Positions 36,050 to 43,635 of a stretch of 64,000 bases of DNA are shown here, one piece after another. The stretch covers positions 62,001 through 126,000 of the forward strand of contig JBEBSR010000001.1 in NCBI GenBank assembly GCA_040394195.1. The letters are read 5' to 3'. The notes beneath the pieces were generated by a model that was not told where the DNA came from, made no database searches, and saw only the letters and a program-made list of their open reading frames with translations. The translations under genes and the position numbers were made by a program. Every line of letters starts with the position of its first letter. The stretch's first letter is position 1. This DNA is from Wohlfahrtiimonas larvae_A. Its GTDB lineage: Bacteria > Pseudomonadota > Gammaproteobacteria > Cardiobacteriales > Wohlfahrtiimonadaceae.

Positions 36050-37369
36050 TTATTTACTATTTGTGCGTTCAAAGCGCTTCAACAATGCATTGCCACGCTC
36101 TACAACATTATCCAAAGCTTGTTTCGGTGTTTGTTTGCCTGTCCAAACCTGTTCTGTTTCTTCATCCATAATGGTGCGAATCTGCAACATATTGCCTAAG
36201 CGAATACCGCGAGTATTATCTGTTGCTTGGCGAATCATCTGCTCAACTGGCACATCTGCACCTGGGTTTTCATCATAGAAGCCTGTTTTTTCTGTGATCT
36301 CAAAAGCCTCTTTAGTCACAGGCAAGTAACCAGTTCTCATATGACTTTGTGCTGCAATTTTAGGCTGAGAAATGTATTCAAAGAACTTTGCTACACCTTT
36401 ATAGTTTTCAGCAGGCTTGCCATTTAATACCCATAAAGTTGCACCGCCAATCACTGTATTTTGTGGTGCACCTTTCACATCAGCATAATAAGGCATTTGT
36501 GCTTCACCAAAGGCAAATTTTGCATCTCGTTTAATGGTTGAATAAGCACCTGATGAACCAAATGTGATTGCACATTCACCTGAAATAAATGCAGGCTCTC
36601 CTGCATCGCCACGACCTTTATAAACAAACAAACCATTTTTTGCCATATCATCCAAGTTTTCTAAATGACGAACTTGTAATGGGCTATTTAATAATAATTC
36701 CACATCTAAGCCATCGAAACCATTATTTTTTGTTGCAACTGGCGCATTGTGCCACGAAGAGAAACTTTCTAATTGTGTCCAACCAAACCATGTTGTAGTC
36801 ATTGGGCATTGACTGCCTGATGCTTTCAAAGCTTCTGTTGCTGTACGGACTTCTTCCCATGTTTTAGGCGGCGCATCAGGATTCAAACCAGCTGTTTTAA
36901 ATGCGTCTTTATTGTAATACATCACCGTTGTGGAGCTGTTAAATGGCAACGATAATAACTTACCATTCGGTGCAGTGTAATAACTTGCAACTGCTGGAAT
37001 ATATGCATCCATATCTAATGGCGCATTATTCTCTTCCATAATTTCAGAAACAGATTTGATCACACCATCTGCGTAAATCATGGAGGCAGTGCCCACTTCA
37101 AAAACTTGAAGAATATCTGGCGCATTGCCTGAACGAACTGCTGCAACACCTGCTGTCATGGATTGATCATAACTACCTTTATAAACAGGTATAACTTTAT
37201 AATCCTGCTGACTTGCATTGAAGCCATCAGCTAAATCTTTCACCCAATCATTCAAAGCACCATCCATTGAATGCCACCATTGGATTTCTGTTTGTGCCAA
37301 TGCCGAAGCTGATAATACATTCACGCCAACCAATGTTGCTATTGCTAGTTTTTTCATTTTTGTGACCAT
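36050..37369 (-). CDS. ugpB: Glycerol-3-phosphate-binding periplasmic protein (copy 2)
   Basis: A 439-residue paralogue of the adjacent UgpB. It has a signal peptide (MKKLAIATLVGVNVLSASALA) and the same landmarks TEIQWWHSMDGALNDWV, RSGNAPDILQVFEVG and LLSLPFNSSTTVMYYNK; by eye about three quarters of positions agree with copy 1. Differences cluster in surface loops. The ribosome site AAGGAAA precedes the ATG. It has its own terminator and a PhoB-type promoter, so it may be the phosphate-starvation-specific copy or bind a different phosphodiester. Confidence 0.92.
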   Translation of the reverse strand: MVTKMKKLAIATLVGVNVLSASALAQTEIQWWHSMDGALNDWVKDLADGFNASQQDYKVIPVYKGSYDQSMTAGVAAVRSGNAPDILQVFEVGTASMIYADGVIKSVSEIMEENNAPLDMDAYIPAVASYYTAPNGKLLSLPFNSSTTVMYYNKDAFKTAGLNPDAPPKTWEEVRTATEALKASGSQCPMTTTWFGWTQLESFSSWHNAPVATKNNGFDGLDVELLLNSPLQVRHLENLDDMAKNGLFVYKGRGDAGEPAFISGECAITFGSSGAYSTIKRDAKFAFGEAQMPYYADVKGAPQNTVIGGATLWVLNGKPAENYKGVAKFFEYISQPKIAAQSHMRTGYLPVTKEAFEITEKTGFYDENPGADVPVEQMIRQATDNTRGIRLGNMLQIRTIMDEETEQVWTGKQTPKQALDNVVERGNALLKRFERTNSK

Positions 37370-37404
37370 GAGATTTCCTTCAGTTAGTGATGACTCATGG
37401 CAAG

Positions 37405-37438
37405 ATTATAAAAACCAATTGTGACAGAAAAATTACAA
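37405..37438 (-). promoter_or_regulatory. Pho-box-like promoter of ugpB copy 2
   Basis: On the minus strand TTGTAAT-TTTT-CTGTCAC (37438-37421) matches the tandem PhoB consensus CTGTCAT-N4-CTGTCAT/C. A 10-bp spacer and a perfect TATAAT (37410-37405) follow, which is the usual spacing when PhoB replaces the -35 element. Confidence 0.6.
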
Positions 37439-37454
37439 TGGCTATTTTTTATTA

Positions 37455-37488
37455 AGTTCACAGATTTGTCATAAAGATATCCTATACT
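37455..37488 (+). promoter_or_regulatory. Pho-box-like promoter of the phosphatase-superfamily gene
   Basis: AGTTCAC (37455-37461), AGAT and TTGTCAT (37466-37472) have the 11-bp repeat period of a Pho box, the left repeat being weak (TCAC core only). It is followed by a 10-bp spacer and TATACT (37483-37488). The spacing is identical to that of the divergent ugpB site. Confidence 0.5.
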
Positions 37489-37520
37489 TCTCGAAAACTC
37501 TCATAGAAAGGTGCAATTGA

Positions 37521-38288
37521 ATGAAAACAATATTAATAGTCTTAGATGGGCTCAATTATTCAGTTGCAGAACATGCAATGGGTTATTTATTAGGCTCATG
37601 CAAAGCAGGTTTAGGGCATTTACGCAAAATTAACTGTGAGCTCCCATCTTTATCACGCCCATTGTACGAATGCATTTTGACAGGCAAAACACCTGTAGAA
37701 AGCGGCATTATTCACAATCATGTGAATAGATTATCCAATCAGTACAGCATCTTTCATCATGTCAAAGTGCACAATAAAGTCAGTGCTGCATCCGCTTATC
37801 ATTGGATCAGTGAACTTTATAACAGAACACCTTTCAATATTTATCAAGATCGCCACGTCAATGATCCCAACTTGATGATCCCTCATGGTTCATTTTACTT
37901 TGAAGATCACTACCCTGATTCTCATACATTGGCAGATGCAGAACATCTCCGCCGCTATCATAATCCAGATTTTTTATTCATTCACACTATGAATGTGGAT
38001 GATGCTTGCCATAAATTCGGTGGTGATACTTCACAATATCGTAATGCTGCACGCAGAGTGGATGAGCATTTAGCTTATTATTTACCAAAATGGCTTGAAG
38101 AAGGTTATCAGGTTTTCATCACAGCAGATCATGGTGCAAATGCTGACCGTTCACATGGTGGAAATTTACCTGAAGAAACAGGTGTACCTTTATTTATTTT
38201 TGGCACCGAACATTCAGAACTTCAAAATCAGACCATTCATCAAATCGACATTTGTGCAACGATTTGCCAACTCATTGATAAAGCATAA
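37521..38288 (+). CDS. Alkaline phosphatase superfamily hydrolase
   Basis: The 255-residue protein has the metal-dependent phosphodiesterase/phosphatase core: TILIVLDGLNY with the first metal Asp, a nucleophile region at LPSLSRPLYECILTGKTP (the Ser/Thr nucleophile is probably here), VDDACHKFGGD, and ITADHGANADRSHGG with the Asp-His pair and last His. It has no signal peptide, so action in the cytoplasm is expected. It is divergent from ugpB copy 2 and has a matching Pho-type promoter, which suggests release of phosphate from an imported phosphoester. Exact substrate unknown. Confidence 0.75.
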   Translation: MKTILIVLDGLNYSVAEHAMGYLLGSCKAGLGHLRKINCELPSLSRPLYECILTGKTPVESGIIHNHVNRLSNQYSIFHHVKVHNKVSAASAYHWISELYNRTPFNIYQDRHVNDPNLMIPHGSFYFEDHYPDSHTLADAEHLRRYHNPDFLFIHTMNVDDACHKFGGDTSQYRNAARRVDEHLAYYLPKWLEEGYQVFITADHGANADRSHGGNLPEETGVPLFIFGTEHSELQNQTIHQIDICATICQLIDKA

Positions 38289-38305
38289 TACAAAAGGAAT
38301 AATGC

Positions 38306-38989
38306 ATGATTGCAATATTTGATTTAGATGAAACCTTAATCCACGGTGATTGTGTAACATTATGGTGCCAATGGCTCTGTGAGCAAGGATTAGTAAAAAA
38401 TGTTGACGCATTTCTGCAAGAAGAAGTTCGATTGATGGATGCTTATAAAGCCAAAACATTGGATCAGCAAGATTGTATGAACCATGTTTTTGCACCCATT
38501 ATTCAATTACCAACGACTGAAGTGAAAACATTAGTGGCCCAGTTTGTGCACGCTAAGATTCTACCAATCGTTTACCAAGCGGGTGTACGTTTAATCCAAG
38601 AGCATTATGATAATAGTGACGATGTGATTATTATTTCAGCTTCACCACGTATTTTTGTCGAGGAAATCGCTCGCACATGCTTCAATGTAGAAAAATTCTT
38701 CGGCATTGAAGTTACTGAAGAAAATGGTTCTTACACAGAAAAAATTCAGGGGGTGATTCCTTATCAAGCTGGCAAAGTTGCTGTCTTTAAAGATTATTTA
38801 ACTCAACACAATATCGCTATAGAAACTGCATTACAGCACAGTTATTTCTACAGCGATTCGAGTAATGATCTACCATTATTGGAACTCGTAGCTTACCCAA
38901 ATGTCGTGAATCCAGATGATTCATTACGAAGCGTTGCTGAAGCCAATGATTGGCCAATTTTAGAATTTACTAAGCTGCTGGCGCGATAA
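38306..38989 (+). CDS. HAD-superfamily hydrolase, subfamily IB
   Basis: A phosphatase-like protein of 227 residues. Motif I is IFDLDETLIHGD with nucleophile Asp, motif II is IIISASPRIFVEEIA, the Lys is in YQAGKVAVFKDYL and motif III is FYSDSSNDLPLLE. The layout and helical cap match the SerB/HAD-IB group. It starts 17 bp after the phosphatase-superfamily gene with its own AAAAGGAAT site, so both are probably co-transcribed from the Pho-type promoter. Its last 20 bp overlap the end of the convergent transglycosylase gene. Confidence 0.85.
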   Translation: MIAIFDLDETLIHGDCVTLWCQWLCEQGLVKNVDAFLQEEVRLMDAYKAKTLDQQDCMNHVFAPIIQLPTTEVKTLVAQFVHAKILPIVYQAGVRLIQEHYDNSDDVIIISASPRIFVEEIARTCFNVEKFFGIEVTEENGSYTEKIQGVIPYQAGKVAVFKDYLTQHNIAIETALQHSYFYSDSSNDLPLLELVAYPNVVNPDDSLRSVAEANDWPILEFTKLLAR

Positions 38990-39734
38990 TATCGAAGTTA
39001 TAATTGAGCTGTGCATCTTCCATATGGTTTTGTGCTTTTAGCTCGCTATATTTCTTCAAAACTCGATTGGAATATTTTAAAGTTTTATCATCTTTACTGC
39101 CATTGTAACGATGCAAAGCTTGACGAATATTCCCTTCTTTTTCTAGATATTCCATGAGGATTTCAGTGCCGATCGCAATATTGGCACGGATATCATATAA
39201 AACATCCACATCGCCATATTGTTCAATCTTATCCAAATGCCATTTGGGCACAACTTGCATTAAACCAATGGCACCTTGATTACTTTGTGCTGTGACTTTA
39301 TATGTGGATTCCACAAAAATAATCGCCATTAATAACTCTAAATCAATTTTATATTTGCGAGCATTACTGTCTGCACTTCTCACCAACACACGTGCTTCAC
39401 GCTCTTGAACACCATAGTTATTCACTAAATAACGAGTCATCTTTTGGCGTTTATGTCGGCGAATGTCATTATGATATTGGATATTTTCAGCCATGCTGCG
39501 CCAGCGTTCTAATTCATCATCTGTGAAGATGGTTAAATCTCGTGACAATCCCCAAACATCAGCCAATTCAGGCATTAAATTTAAGTGCTCTTCGCTGGGA
39601 TGTAAAATATCAAATTGAGCACTTTCTGGCTCATCAGATTCTCTAAATGATAGACCGTAAAACGTTACGCTAGAGAACGTTAAAACGATTGTGCCGATGG
39701 TTCTAATGTATTGTCGGATGAAATTTAAAGTCAT
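38970..39734 (-). CDS. Lytic transglycosylase (SLT domain), membrane-anchored
   Basis: The product is about 254 residues with an N-terminal hydrophobic segment (TIGTIVLTFSSVTFYGL, probably a signal anchor). The C-terminal 130-residue lysozyme-like domain has the catalytic glutamate in FVESTYKVTAQSNQGAIGLMQVVP and ends with HRYNGSKDDKTLKYSNRVLKKY. It cleaves peptidoglycan glycan strands in the periplasm. ATG 39734 is chosen; a TTG at 39758 is in frame, and neither has a strong ribosome site. It overlaps the HAD gene tail by 20 bp (convergent). Confidence 0.85.
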   Translation of the reverse strand: MTLNFIRQYIRTIGTIVLTFSSVTFYGLSFRESDEPESAQFDILHPSEEHLNLMPELADVWGLSRDLTIFTDDELERWRSMAENIQYHNDIRRHKRQKMTRYLVNNYGVQEREARVLVRSADSNARKYKIDLELLMAIIFVESTYKVTAQSNQGAIGLMQVVPKWHLDKIEQYGDVDVLYDIRANIAIGTEILMEYLEKEGNIRQALHRYNGSKDDKTLKYSNRVLKKYSELKAQNHMEDAQLNYNFDIIAPAA

Positions 39735-39808
39735 GCAGCTCGCGCTTTTAGAGAACAAGCTTGGAGTATAGCAATAAAAACAAATAGTTCAGCTAAAATG
39801 AAACTTAT

Positions 39809-40579
39809 TTACAAATATGTTTCCACCCTATTTTTCCAACCTGGTAACCAGCGCTCTTCGTTGCGTTCTTTTGGTGAATTGTTCACACGATTTGTTAAGA
39901 TTTCTTTAGCAGAATTTCTAAAACTGAGCATTAAATCTTTCTTTGTAGTTTGATCATTCATATTTTCAAGGACTTGCAATAAACCCCAACCTTGCCCTTG
40001 ATAACGCTCATTTGCGTTAATGCCTTCACCTTTAAAGTTGATGTAATCAATCAAAGCATATAAACCTACTGGATGATTCAACAATGCATTAAAATTTTGC
40101 TCTACTTTTTGGGATTGTTTTGTGTGCGCTAAAATCTTCGGCAATGATGCATGCAAACGATTGGCAATGAACTCAATTTGAACAGATTGGGTGCTATACA
40201 AAAAGTTTTCTAAATCTTTAAATTCTTGGTCATTTTGCTTAGCGGCTAAAAACTCCGCCTGAGTTTTCCACGGTGCATAACGATACATGCGTAAGATTTT
40301 AGGCAGTGCTATTTTTTTAGATTTATAAAACTCTACCAATAATGGAAAGCTTTCTTCAAAGCGCTCAGGCTCTTTGTATTTGTACCAAATGAAATGCCCA
40401 ATGCCCAATGATGGAAAGTTTTCGCCATTGTTCCAAACCACAAGGTTTTCTCGTTTGCCACCTGTTTCATTGCGATAAATTTTGCCTGCAATATCATTCA
40501 AAGTTGCTTCAGGAATGGTGACATTCGCAAAACTCACACTTATAGATAACAATAAAACAGCAGTTAAACGTGCAATCAT
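39809..40579 (-). CDS. Secreted protein of unknown function, possibly lysozyme-like
   Basis: 256 residues with a clear signal peptide (MIARLTAVLLLSISVSFA). The mature N-terminus IAGKIYRNETGGKRENLVVWNNGE and then FPSLGIGHFIWYKY recall the start of lysozyme-like folds, where a Glu follows the first helix and a GIGH-type motif follows; this is only a resemblance. It continues helical with YQGQGWGLLQVLENM. Gene order next to a lytic transglycosylase fits a cell-wall role. GAGG precedes the ATG at about 9 nt. Confidence 0.6.
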   Translation of the reverse strand: MIARLTAVLLLSISVSFANVTIPEATLNDIAGKIYRNETGGKRENLVVWNNGENFPSLGIGHFIWYKYKEPERFEESFPLLVEFYKSKKIALPKILRMYRYAPWKTQAEFLAAKQNDQEFKDLENFLYSTQSVQIEFIANRLHASLPKILAHTKQSQKVEQNFNALLNHPVGLYALIDYINFKGEGINANERYQGQGWGLLQVLENMNDQTTKKDLMLSFRNSAKEILTNRVNNSPKERNEERWLPGWKNRVETYL

Positions 40580-40598
40580 TCTAAAACCTCAATCGTAT

Positions 40599-40619
40599 AA
40601 AAAAGCGCCCTAAGGCGCC
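40599..40619 (-). terminator. Intrinsic terminator of the acylase gene
   Basis: GCGCC (40605-40609) and GGCGC (40614-40618) with a short loop; the minus strand continues into six T. It lies about 27 bp after the stop of the acylase gene and upstream of the secreted protein gene. Confidence 0.75.
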
Positions 40620-40645
40620 TTATTGTCTGTGATTTTGATAAAAAA

Positions 40646-41728
40646 TCAATCTAAAATATTCGGCTGTTGATTAATGCCTTCAAACTTAAATAATTTTGCT
40701 TCTTTAAACTCTTTCGTTGCATTGCCAGAAAAGATATTCTTTTGATCAGCGCCCAAATCCAACTTCATCACTTTGCCTGTTTTAGGGCTAAAATCGATCT
40801 GTTTCAAATCCACCCAGAAAGTATTTGGCGTCAATGCTGACTCAAAGAAATACAATAATTCTTTATGATCCACAACTGTGCGCCAGCGCGTTGAAGAGAT
40901 ATTTGGCTCTGATTCTGTCACGATACCAAATGGTACAGATACATTACGAATTACGCTGAATACGCTCGCAACTGATGTACGCATATCTTTATCTTTCGGA
41001 ATAGCATTGATATAAAAATCTGCACGAGCAAAACGATCTGCTGCACGATTTGTCCCTGGTAACATTACTGTGCCACCAATTTGTTGCCAATAAGTATTCA
41101 ATGCCAATTGCTCATCGAATGTTGGCGAGTTTGTCATCACTTGATATTTACGATCATGATGAATCACTTGCTTGCCTTTGATGTATTCGATGATTGCACT
41201 ATCGCCTGTTGCATCTGAAATGGATAAATGCAATGTAGCATTACGCGTTTCGCCAGGCACTTTATCTGTGACTACAATGAACTCTTCTTTAGATAATGCT
41301 TCCACTGCTTCTTCTACGGTTGCAAAGTTATCTAAGACATATTGTGCCCAAGCAGAAATGGATAACATTTTTTTATCTTTCGTTGGTTCTGGGTATTCTG
41401 ATTCAACGAGCCATAATAAGTTAGCTGCCAAGCCTTTTTCATTCACACCATCAGTGCTTGAAATATCGTAACCTGACGCAATCACGCTACCATATTTAGA
41501 AACCCATTCAATGGAGTTAGGGCCAGCACCACCATTTTGATGTAAGCCTTGCGGCATTACCCATAAGTTAGTGCCAACATCCACCTTCCAATCCATTGAA
41601 CGACCTGTGATCACACGATCATTGTCACCTAGAAAAACTGCGCGAGTACAAGCTAAGCTCACAGGAATCGCTGCAATGCTCAAGGCAATCACAGCAGTTG
41701 ATAATAAGCGGCGTGTATATTTTTTCAT
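40646..41728 (-). CDS. Linear amide C-N hydrolase, penicillin V acylase/choloylglycine hydrolase family
   Basis: An Ntn hydrolase of 360 residues with a signal peptide (KKYTRRLLSTAVIALSIAAIPVSLA) whose removal would expose the nucleophile Cys27 as N-terminal residue (CTRAVFLGD). Other conserved positions are ITGRSMDW (Arg and Asp), the Asn-containing YQVMTNSPTFDEQL and NRAADRFARA. Gram-negative relatives with a signal peptide hydrolyse penicillin V, bile salts or acyl-homoserine lactones. Which of these applies is unknown. AAAGGGTG is a good ribosome site. Confidence 0.88.
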   Translation of the reverse strand: MKKYTRRLLSTAVIALSIAAIPVSLACTRAVFLGDNDRVITGRSMDWKVDVGTNLWVMPQGLHQNGGAGPNSIEWVSKYGSVIASGYDISSTDGVNEKGLAANLLWLVESEYPEPTKDKKMLSISAWAQYVLDNFATVEEAVEALSKEEFIVVTDKVPGETRNATLHLSISDATGDSAIIEYIKGKQVIHHDRKYQVMTNSPTFDEQLALNTYWQQIGGTVMLPGTNRAADRFARADFYINAIPKDKDMRTSVASVFSVIRNVSVPFGIVTESEPNISSTRWRTVVDHKELLYFFESALTPNTFWVDLKQIDFSPKTGKVMKLDLGADQKNIFSGNATKEFKEAKLFKFEGINQQPNILD

Positions 41729-41878
41729 GTAATCACCCTTTGTTATATATTCAATGAAGTCTTGATCGTAAAGACTTTATTCTATAGAAATAATCAGCTT
41801 TGTAACGAATTTCTTCATATAATAATCATATCAGGTATATTATTGAACATTCATTATCATATAAATTATGGATTAATC

Positions 41879-42805
41879 ATGACTCATCAGAAAAAGCTCG
41901 TCGTATTAGGCAGCACAAACATTGATCATATTTTAAATGTCCCATATTTTTTAGCGCCCGGTGAAACATTAAGTGCACACCAATATCAAGTTGCCATGGG
42001 CGGCAAAGGTGCAAACCAGGCAGTCGCAGCAGGACGTGCTGGTGCTAATATCAAATTTATTACAGCTTTGGGTGATGATCCATTTGGTAAAGAAGCCTTA
42101 GAACAATTTAAAAATGATGGCATCGATACATCATTGATTAAAATTGTGCAAAATGAAAAAACGGGTGTTGCATTGATTTTCGTGAATGATGAAGGCGAAA
42201 ATATGATCGGCATTCATGCTGGTGCGAATGCTCACGTTACGCCCGAAATGCTAGAAGAACGTATCGCTGAAATTGAATCAGCAGATGCGCTATTGATGCA
42301 GTTAGAAATTCCTTTAGAAACAATTCAAATGGCGACAGAATGTGCAAAAAAACATGGCGTTCTAGTTGCGTTAAACCCTGCACCTGCAAAGCCTTTATCA
42401 GATGAGTTATTATCCCAAATTGATATCATTACACCGAATGAAACAGAGGCTGAAATCTTAACAGGTGTTAAAGTAGACTCCACTGAAAATGCTCAAAAAG
42501 CTTCTCAAATTTTGCATGAAAAAGGCATCAAAACTGTCATTATCACAATGGGCAAAATGGGCGCTTGGGTAAGTGAAAATAACCAAGGTATTTTAATTTC
42601 AGGATTCAAAGTACAAGCCATCGATACGATTGCAGCGGGTGACACATTCAATGGTGTATTAATTATGGCACTTTTAGAAGGCTTAACGCTCAATGCATCT
42701 ATACAGAAAGCACATGCAGCTGCTGCCATTGCTGTCACAAGAAAAGGTGCTCAACCATCCATTCCTTGGAAAGATGAAATTGAAACTTTTTTAGCTGATC
42801 ATTAA
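41879..42805 (+). CDS. rbsK: Ribokinase
   Basis: It phosphorylates D-ribose at O5 with ATP. The frame is open from 41762, but ATG 41879 (MTHQKKLVVLGSTNIDHI) gives 308 residues, like E. coli RbsK (309). PfkB signatures are MGGKGANQAVAAGRAGA near the N-terminus and AIDTIAAGDTFNGVL with the catalytic Asp near the C-terminus. The ribosome site is poor. No ribose transporter gene is adjacent, so it probably serves nucleoside or other ribose sources. Confidence 0.92.
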   Translation: MTHQKKLVVLGSTNIDHILNVPYFLAPGETLSAHQYQVAMGGKGANQAVAAGRAGANIKFITALGDDPFGKEALEQFKNDGIDTSLIKIVQNEKTGVALIFVNDEGENMIGIHAGANAHVTPEMLEERIAEIESADALLMQLEIPLETIQMATECAKKHGVLVALNPAPAKPLSDELLSQIDIITPNETEAEILTGVKVDSTENAQKASQILHEKGIKTVIITMGKMGAWVSENNQGILISGFKVQAIDTIAAGDTFNGVLIMALLEGLTLNASIQKAHAAAAIAVTRKGAQPSIPWKDEIETFLADH

Positions 42806-42817
42806 TTTAATTATATA

Positions 42818-42853
42818 AAAAAGCCTCATATTGACTAAAATATGAGGCTTTTT
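42818..42853. terminator. Bidirectional intrinsic terminator
   Basis: AAAAAGCCTCATATT (42818-42832) pairs with AATATGAGGCTTTTT (42839-42853). The long stem has A- and T-runs on both strands and serves the ribokinase gene and the convergent hypothetical gene. Confidence 0.9.
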
Positions 42854-42874
42854 CATAACCTAATTTAATTAAGA

Positions 42875-43468
42875 TTATGCATAATCTTTAACAATGAATG
42901 CGATTGCTTTATCCAATTCGGTGATCAAAGCTCTCGATTCATCACAATAATCACACTCTTCTAAATGAAAATACCCTGTTGCTTTCTCTTCAGCAACCAA
43001 TTGGCCAATCTGTTCAGCAGGCTTAAAAATACATTTTCCTGTGTTATTTCTCACTTCAGCCATCTGATAAAAACGTTCTGTTAAGCCGACAGAATAGAAT
43101 CGAACATCTGGTAGTAAACTTTTCCAAATATATAATGCAAAAAAGCTCTTAAAATAAGAGCCTTCTTGACTGCCTTCAACAACAGATAGCAATAAATTAA
43201 TCGCGCTTCTTTGTGTTGGATTGAAATCAGCCATGTAATCAAAGCTTAAAGGATCTTTATCACTATTAACTAATTCTACAAAATCATTCGGATTGATTGT
43301 AAAGGACATATTAATCAAACGATTAACAGTTTTTCCTCTTTTTGAATCTTTGCTACCTTCCTCTAAAACTTTCTCATAGCTCTCTCGGACATGGCTCAAT
43401 AAAGAACAATATTCTAAATCTTTAACTTCTGTAGCTCTCACTGCTACAAATAACTTATGAAATTGCAT
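42875..43468 (-). CDS. Hypothetical protein
   Basis: A 197-residue soluble protein with no signal or membrane segment. It is mostly helical and charged (for example HVRESYEKVLEEGSKDSKRGKTVNRL). Near the end, LEECDYCDESRALI contains a CXXC pair that could bind metal, and another Cys lies upstream (TGKCIFK). No family is recognised. AAGGGG gives a good ribosome site. It is a single-gene unit between two terminators. Confidence 0.6.
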   Translation of the reverse strand: MQFHKLFVAVRATEVKDLEYCSLLSHVRESYEKVLEEGSKDSKRGKTVNRLINMSFTINPNDFVELVNSDKDPLSFDYMADFNPTQRSAINLLLSVVEGSQEGSYFKSFFALYIWKSLLPDVRFYSVGLTERFYQMAEVRNNTGKCIFKPAEQIGQLVAEEKATGYFHLEECDYCDESRALITELDKAIAFIVKDYA

Positions 43469-43575
43469 ATAAACCCCTTACACCGGTTAATAACAGCCCA
43501 ATATTGAACGTTGTTAATATATACTTAAAATTTACATTTAAGTCCATATGTATAAAGTTTTATTTTATTATGCTT

Positions 43576-43613
43576 AATAAAAAAGATTAATCATGAAATC
43601 ATGATTAATCTTT
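43576..43613 (-). terminator. Intrinsic terminator of the RND efflux operon
   Basis: AAAGATTAATCATGA (43582-43596), a 2-nt centre and TCATGATTAATCTTT (43599-43613) form a 15-bp inverted repeat, followed on the minus strand by six T. Confidence 0.88.
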
Positions 43614-43635
43614 ATCTTTTTATAAAGACAATATG

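Noticed and set aside
41762..41878. 39-residue N-terminal extension of ribokinase
   Set aside because: It is not part of the PfkB fold, is rich in hydrophobic codons of an AT-rich leader, and ATG 41879 gives the family length.
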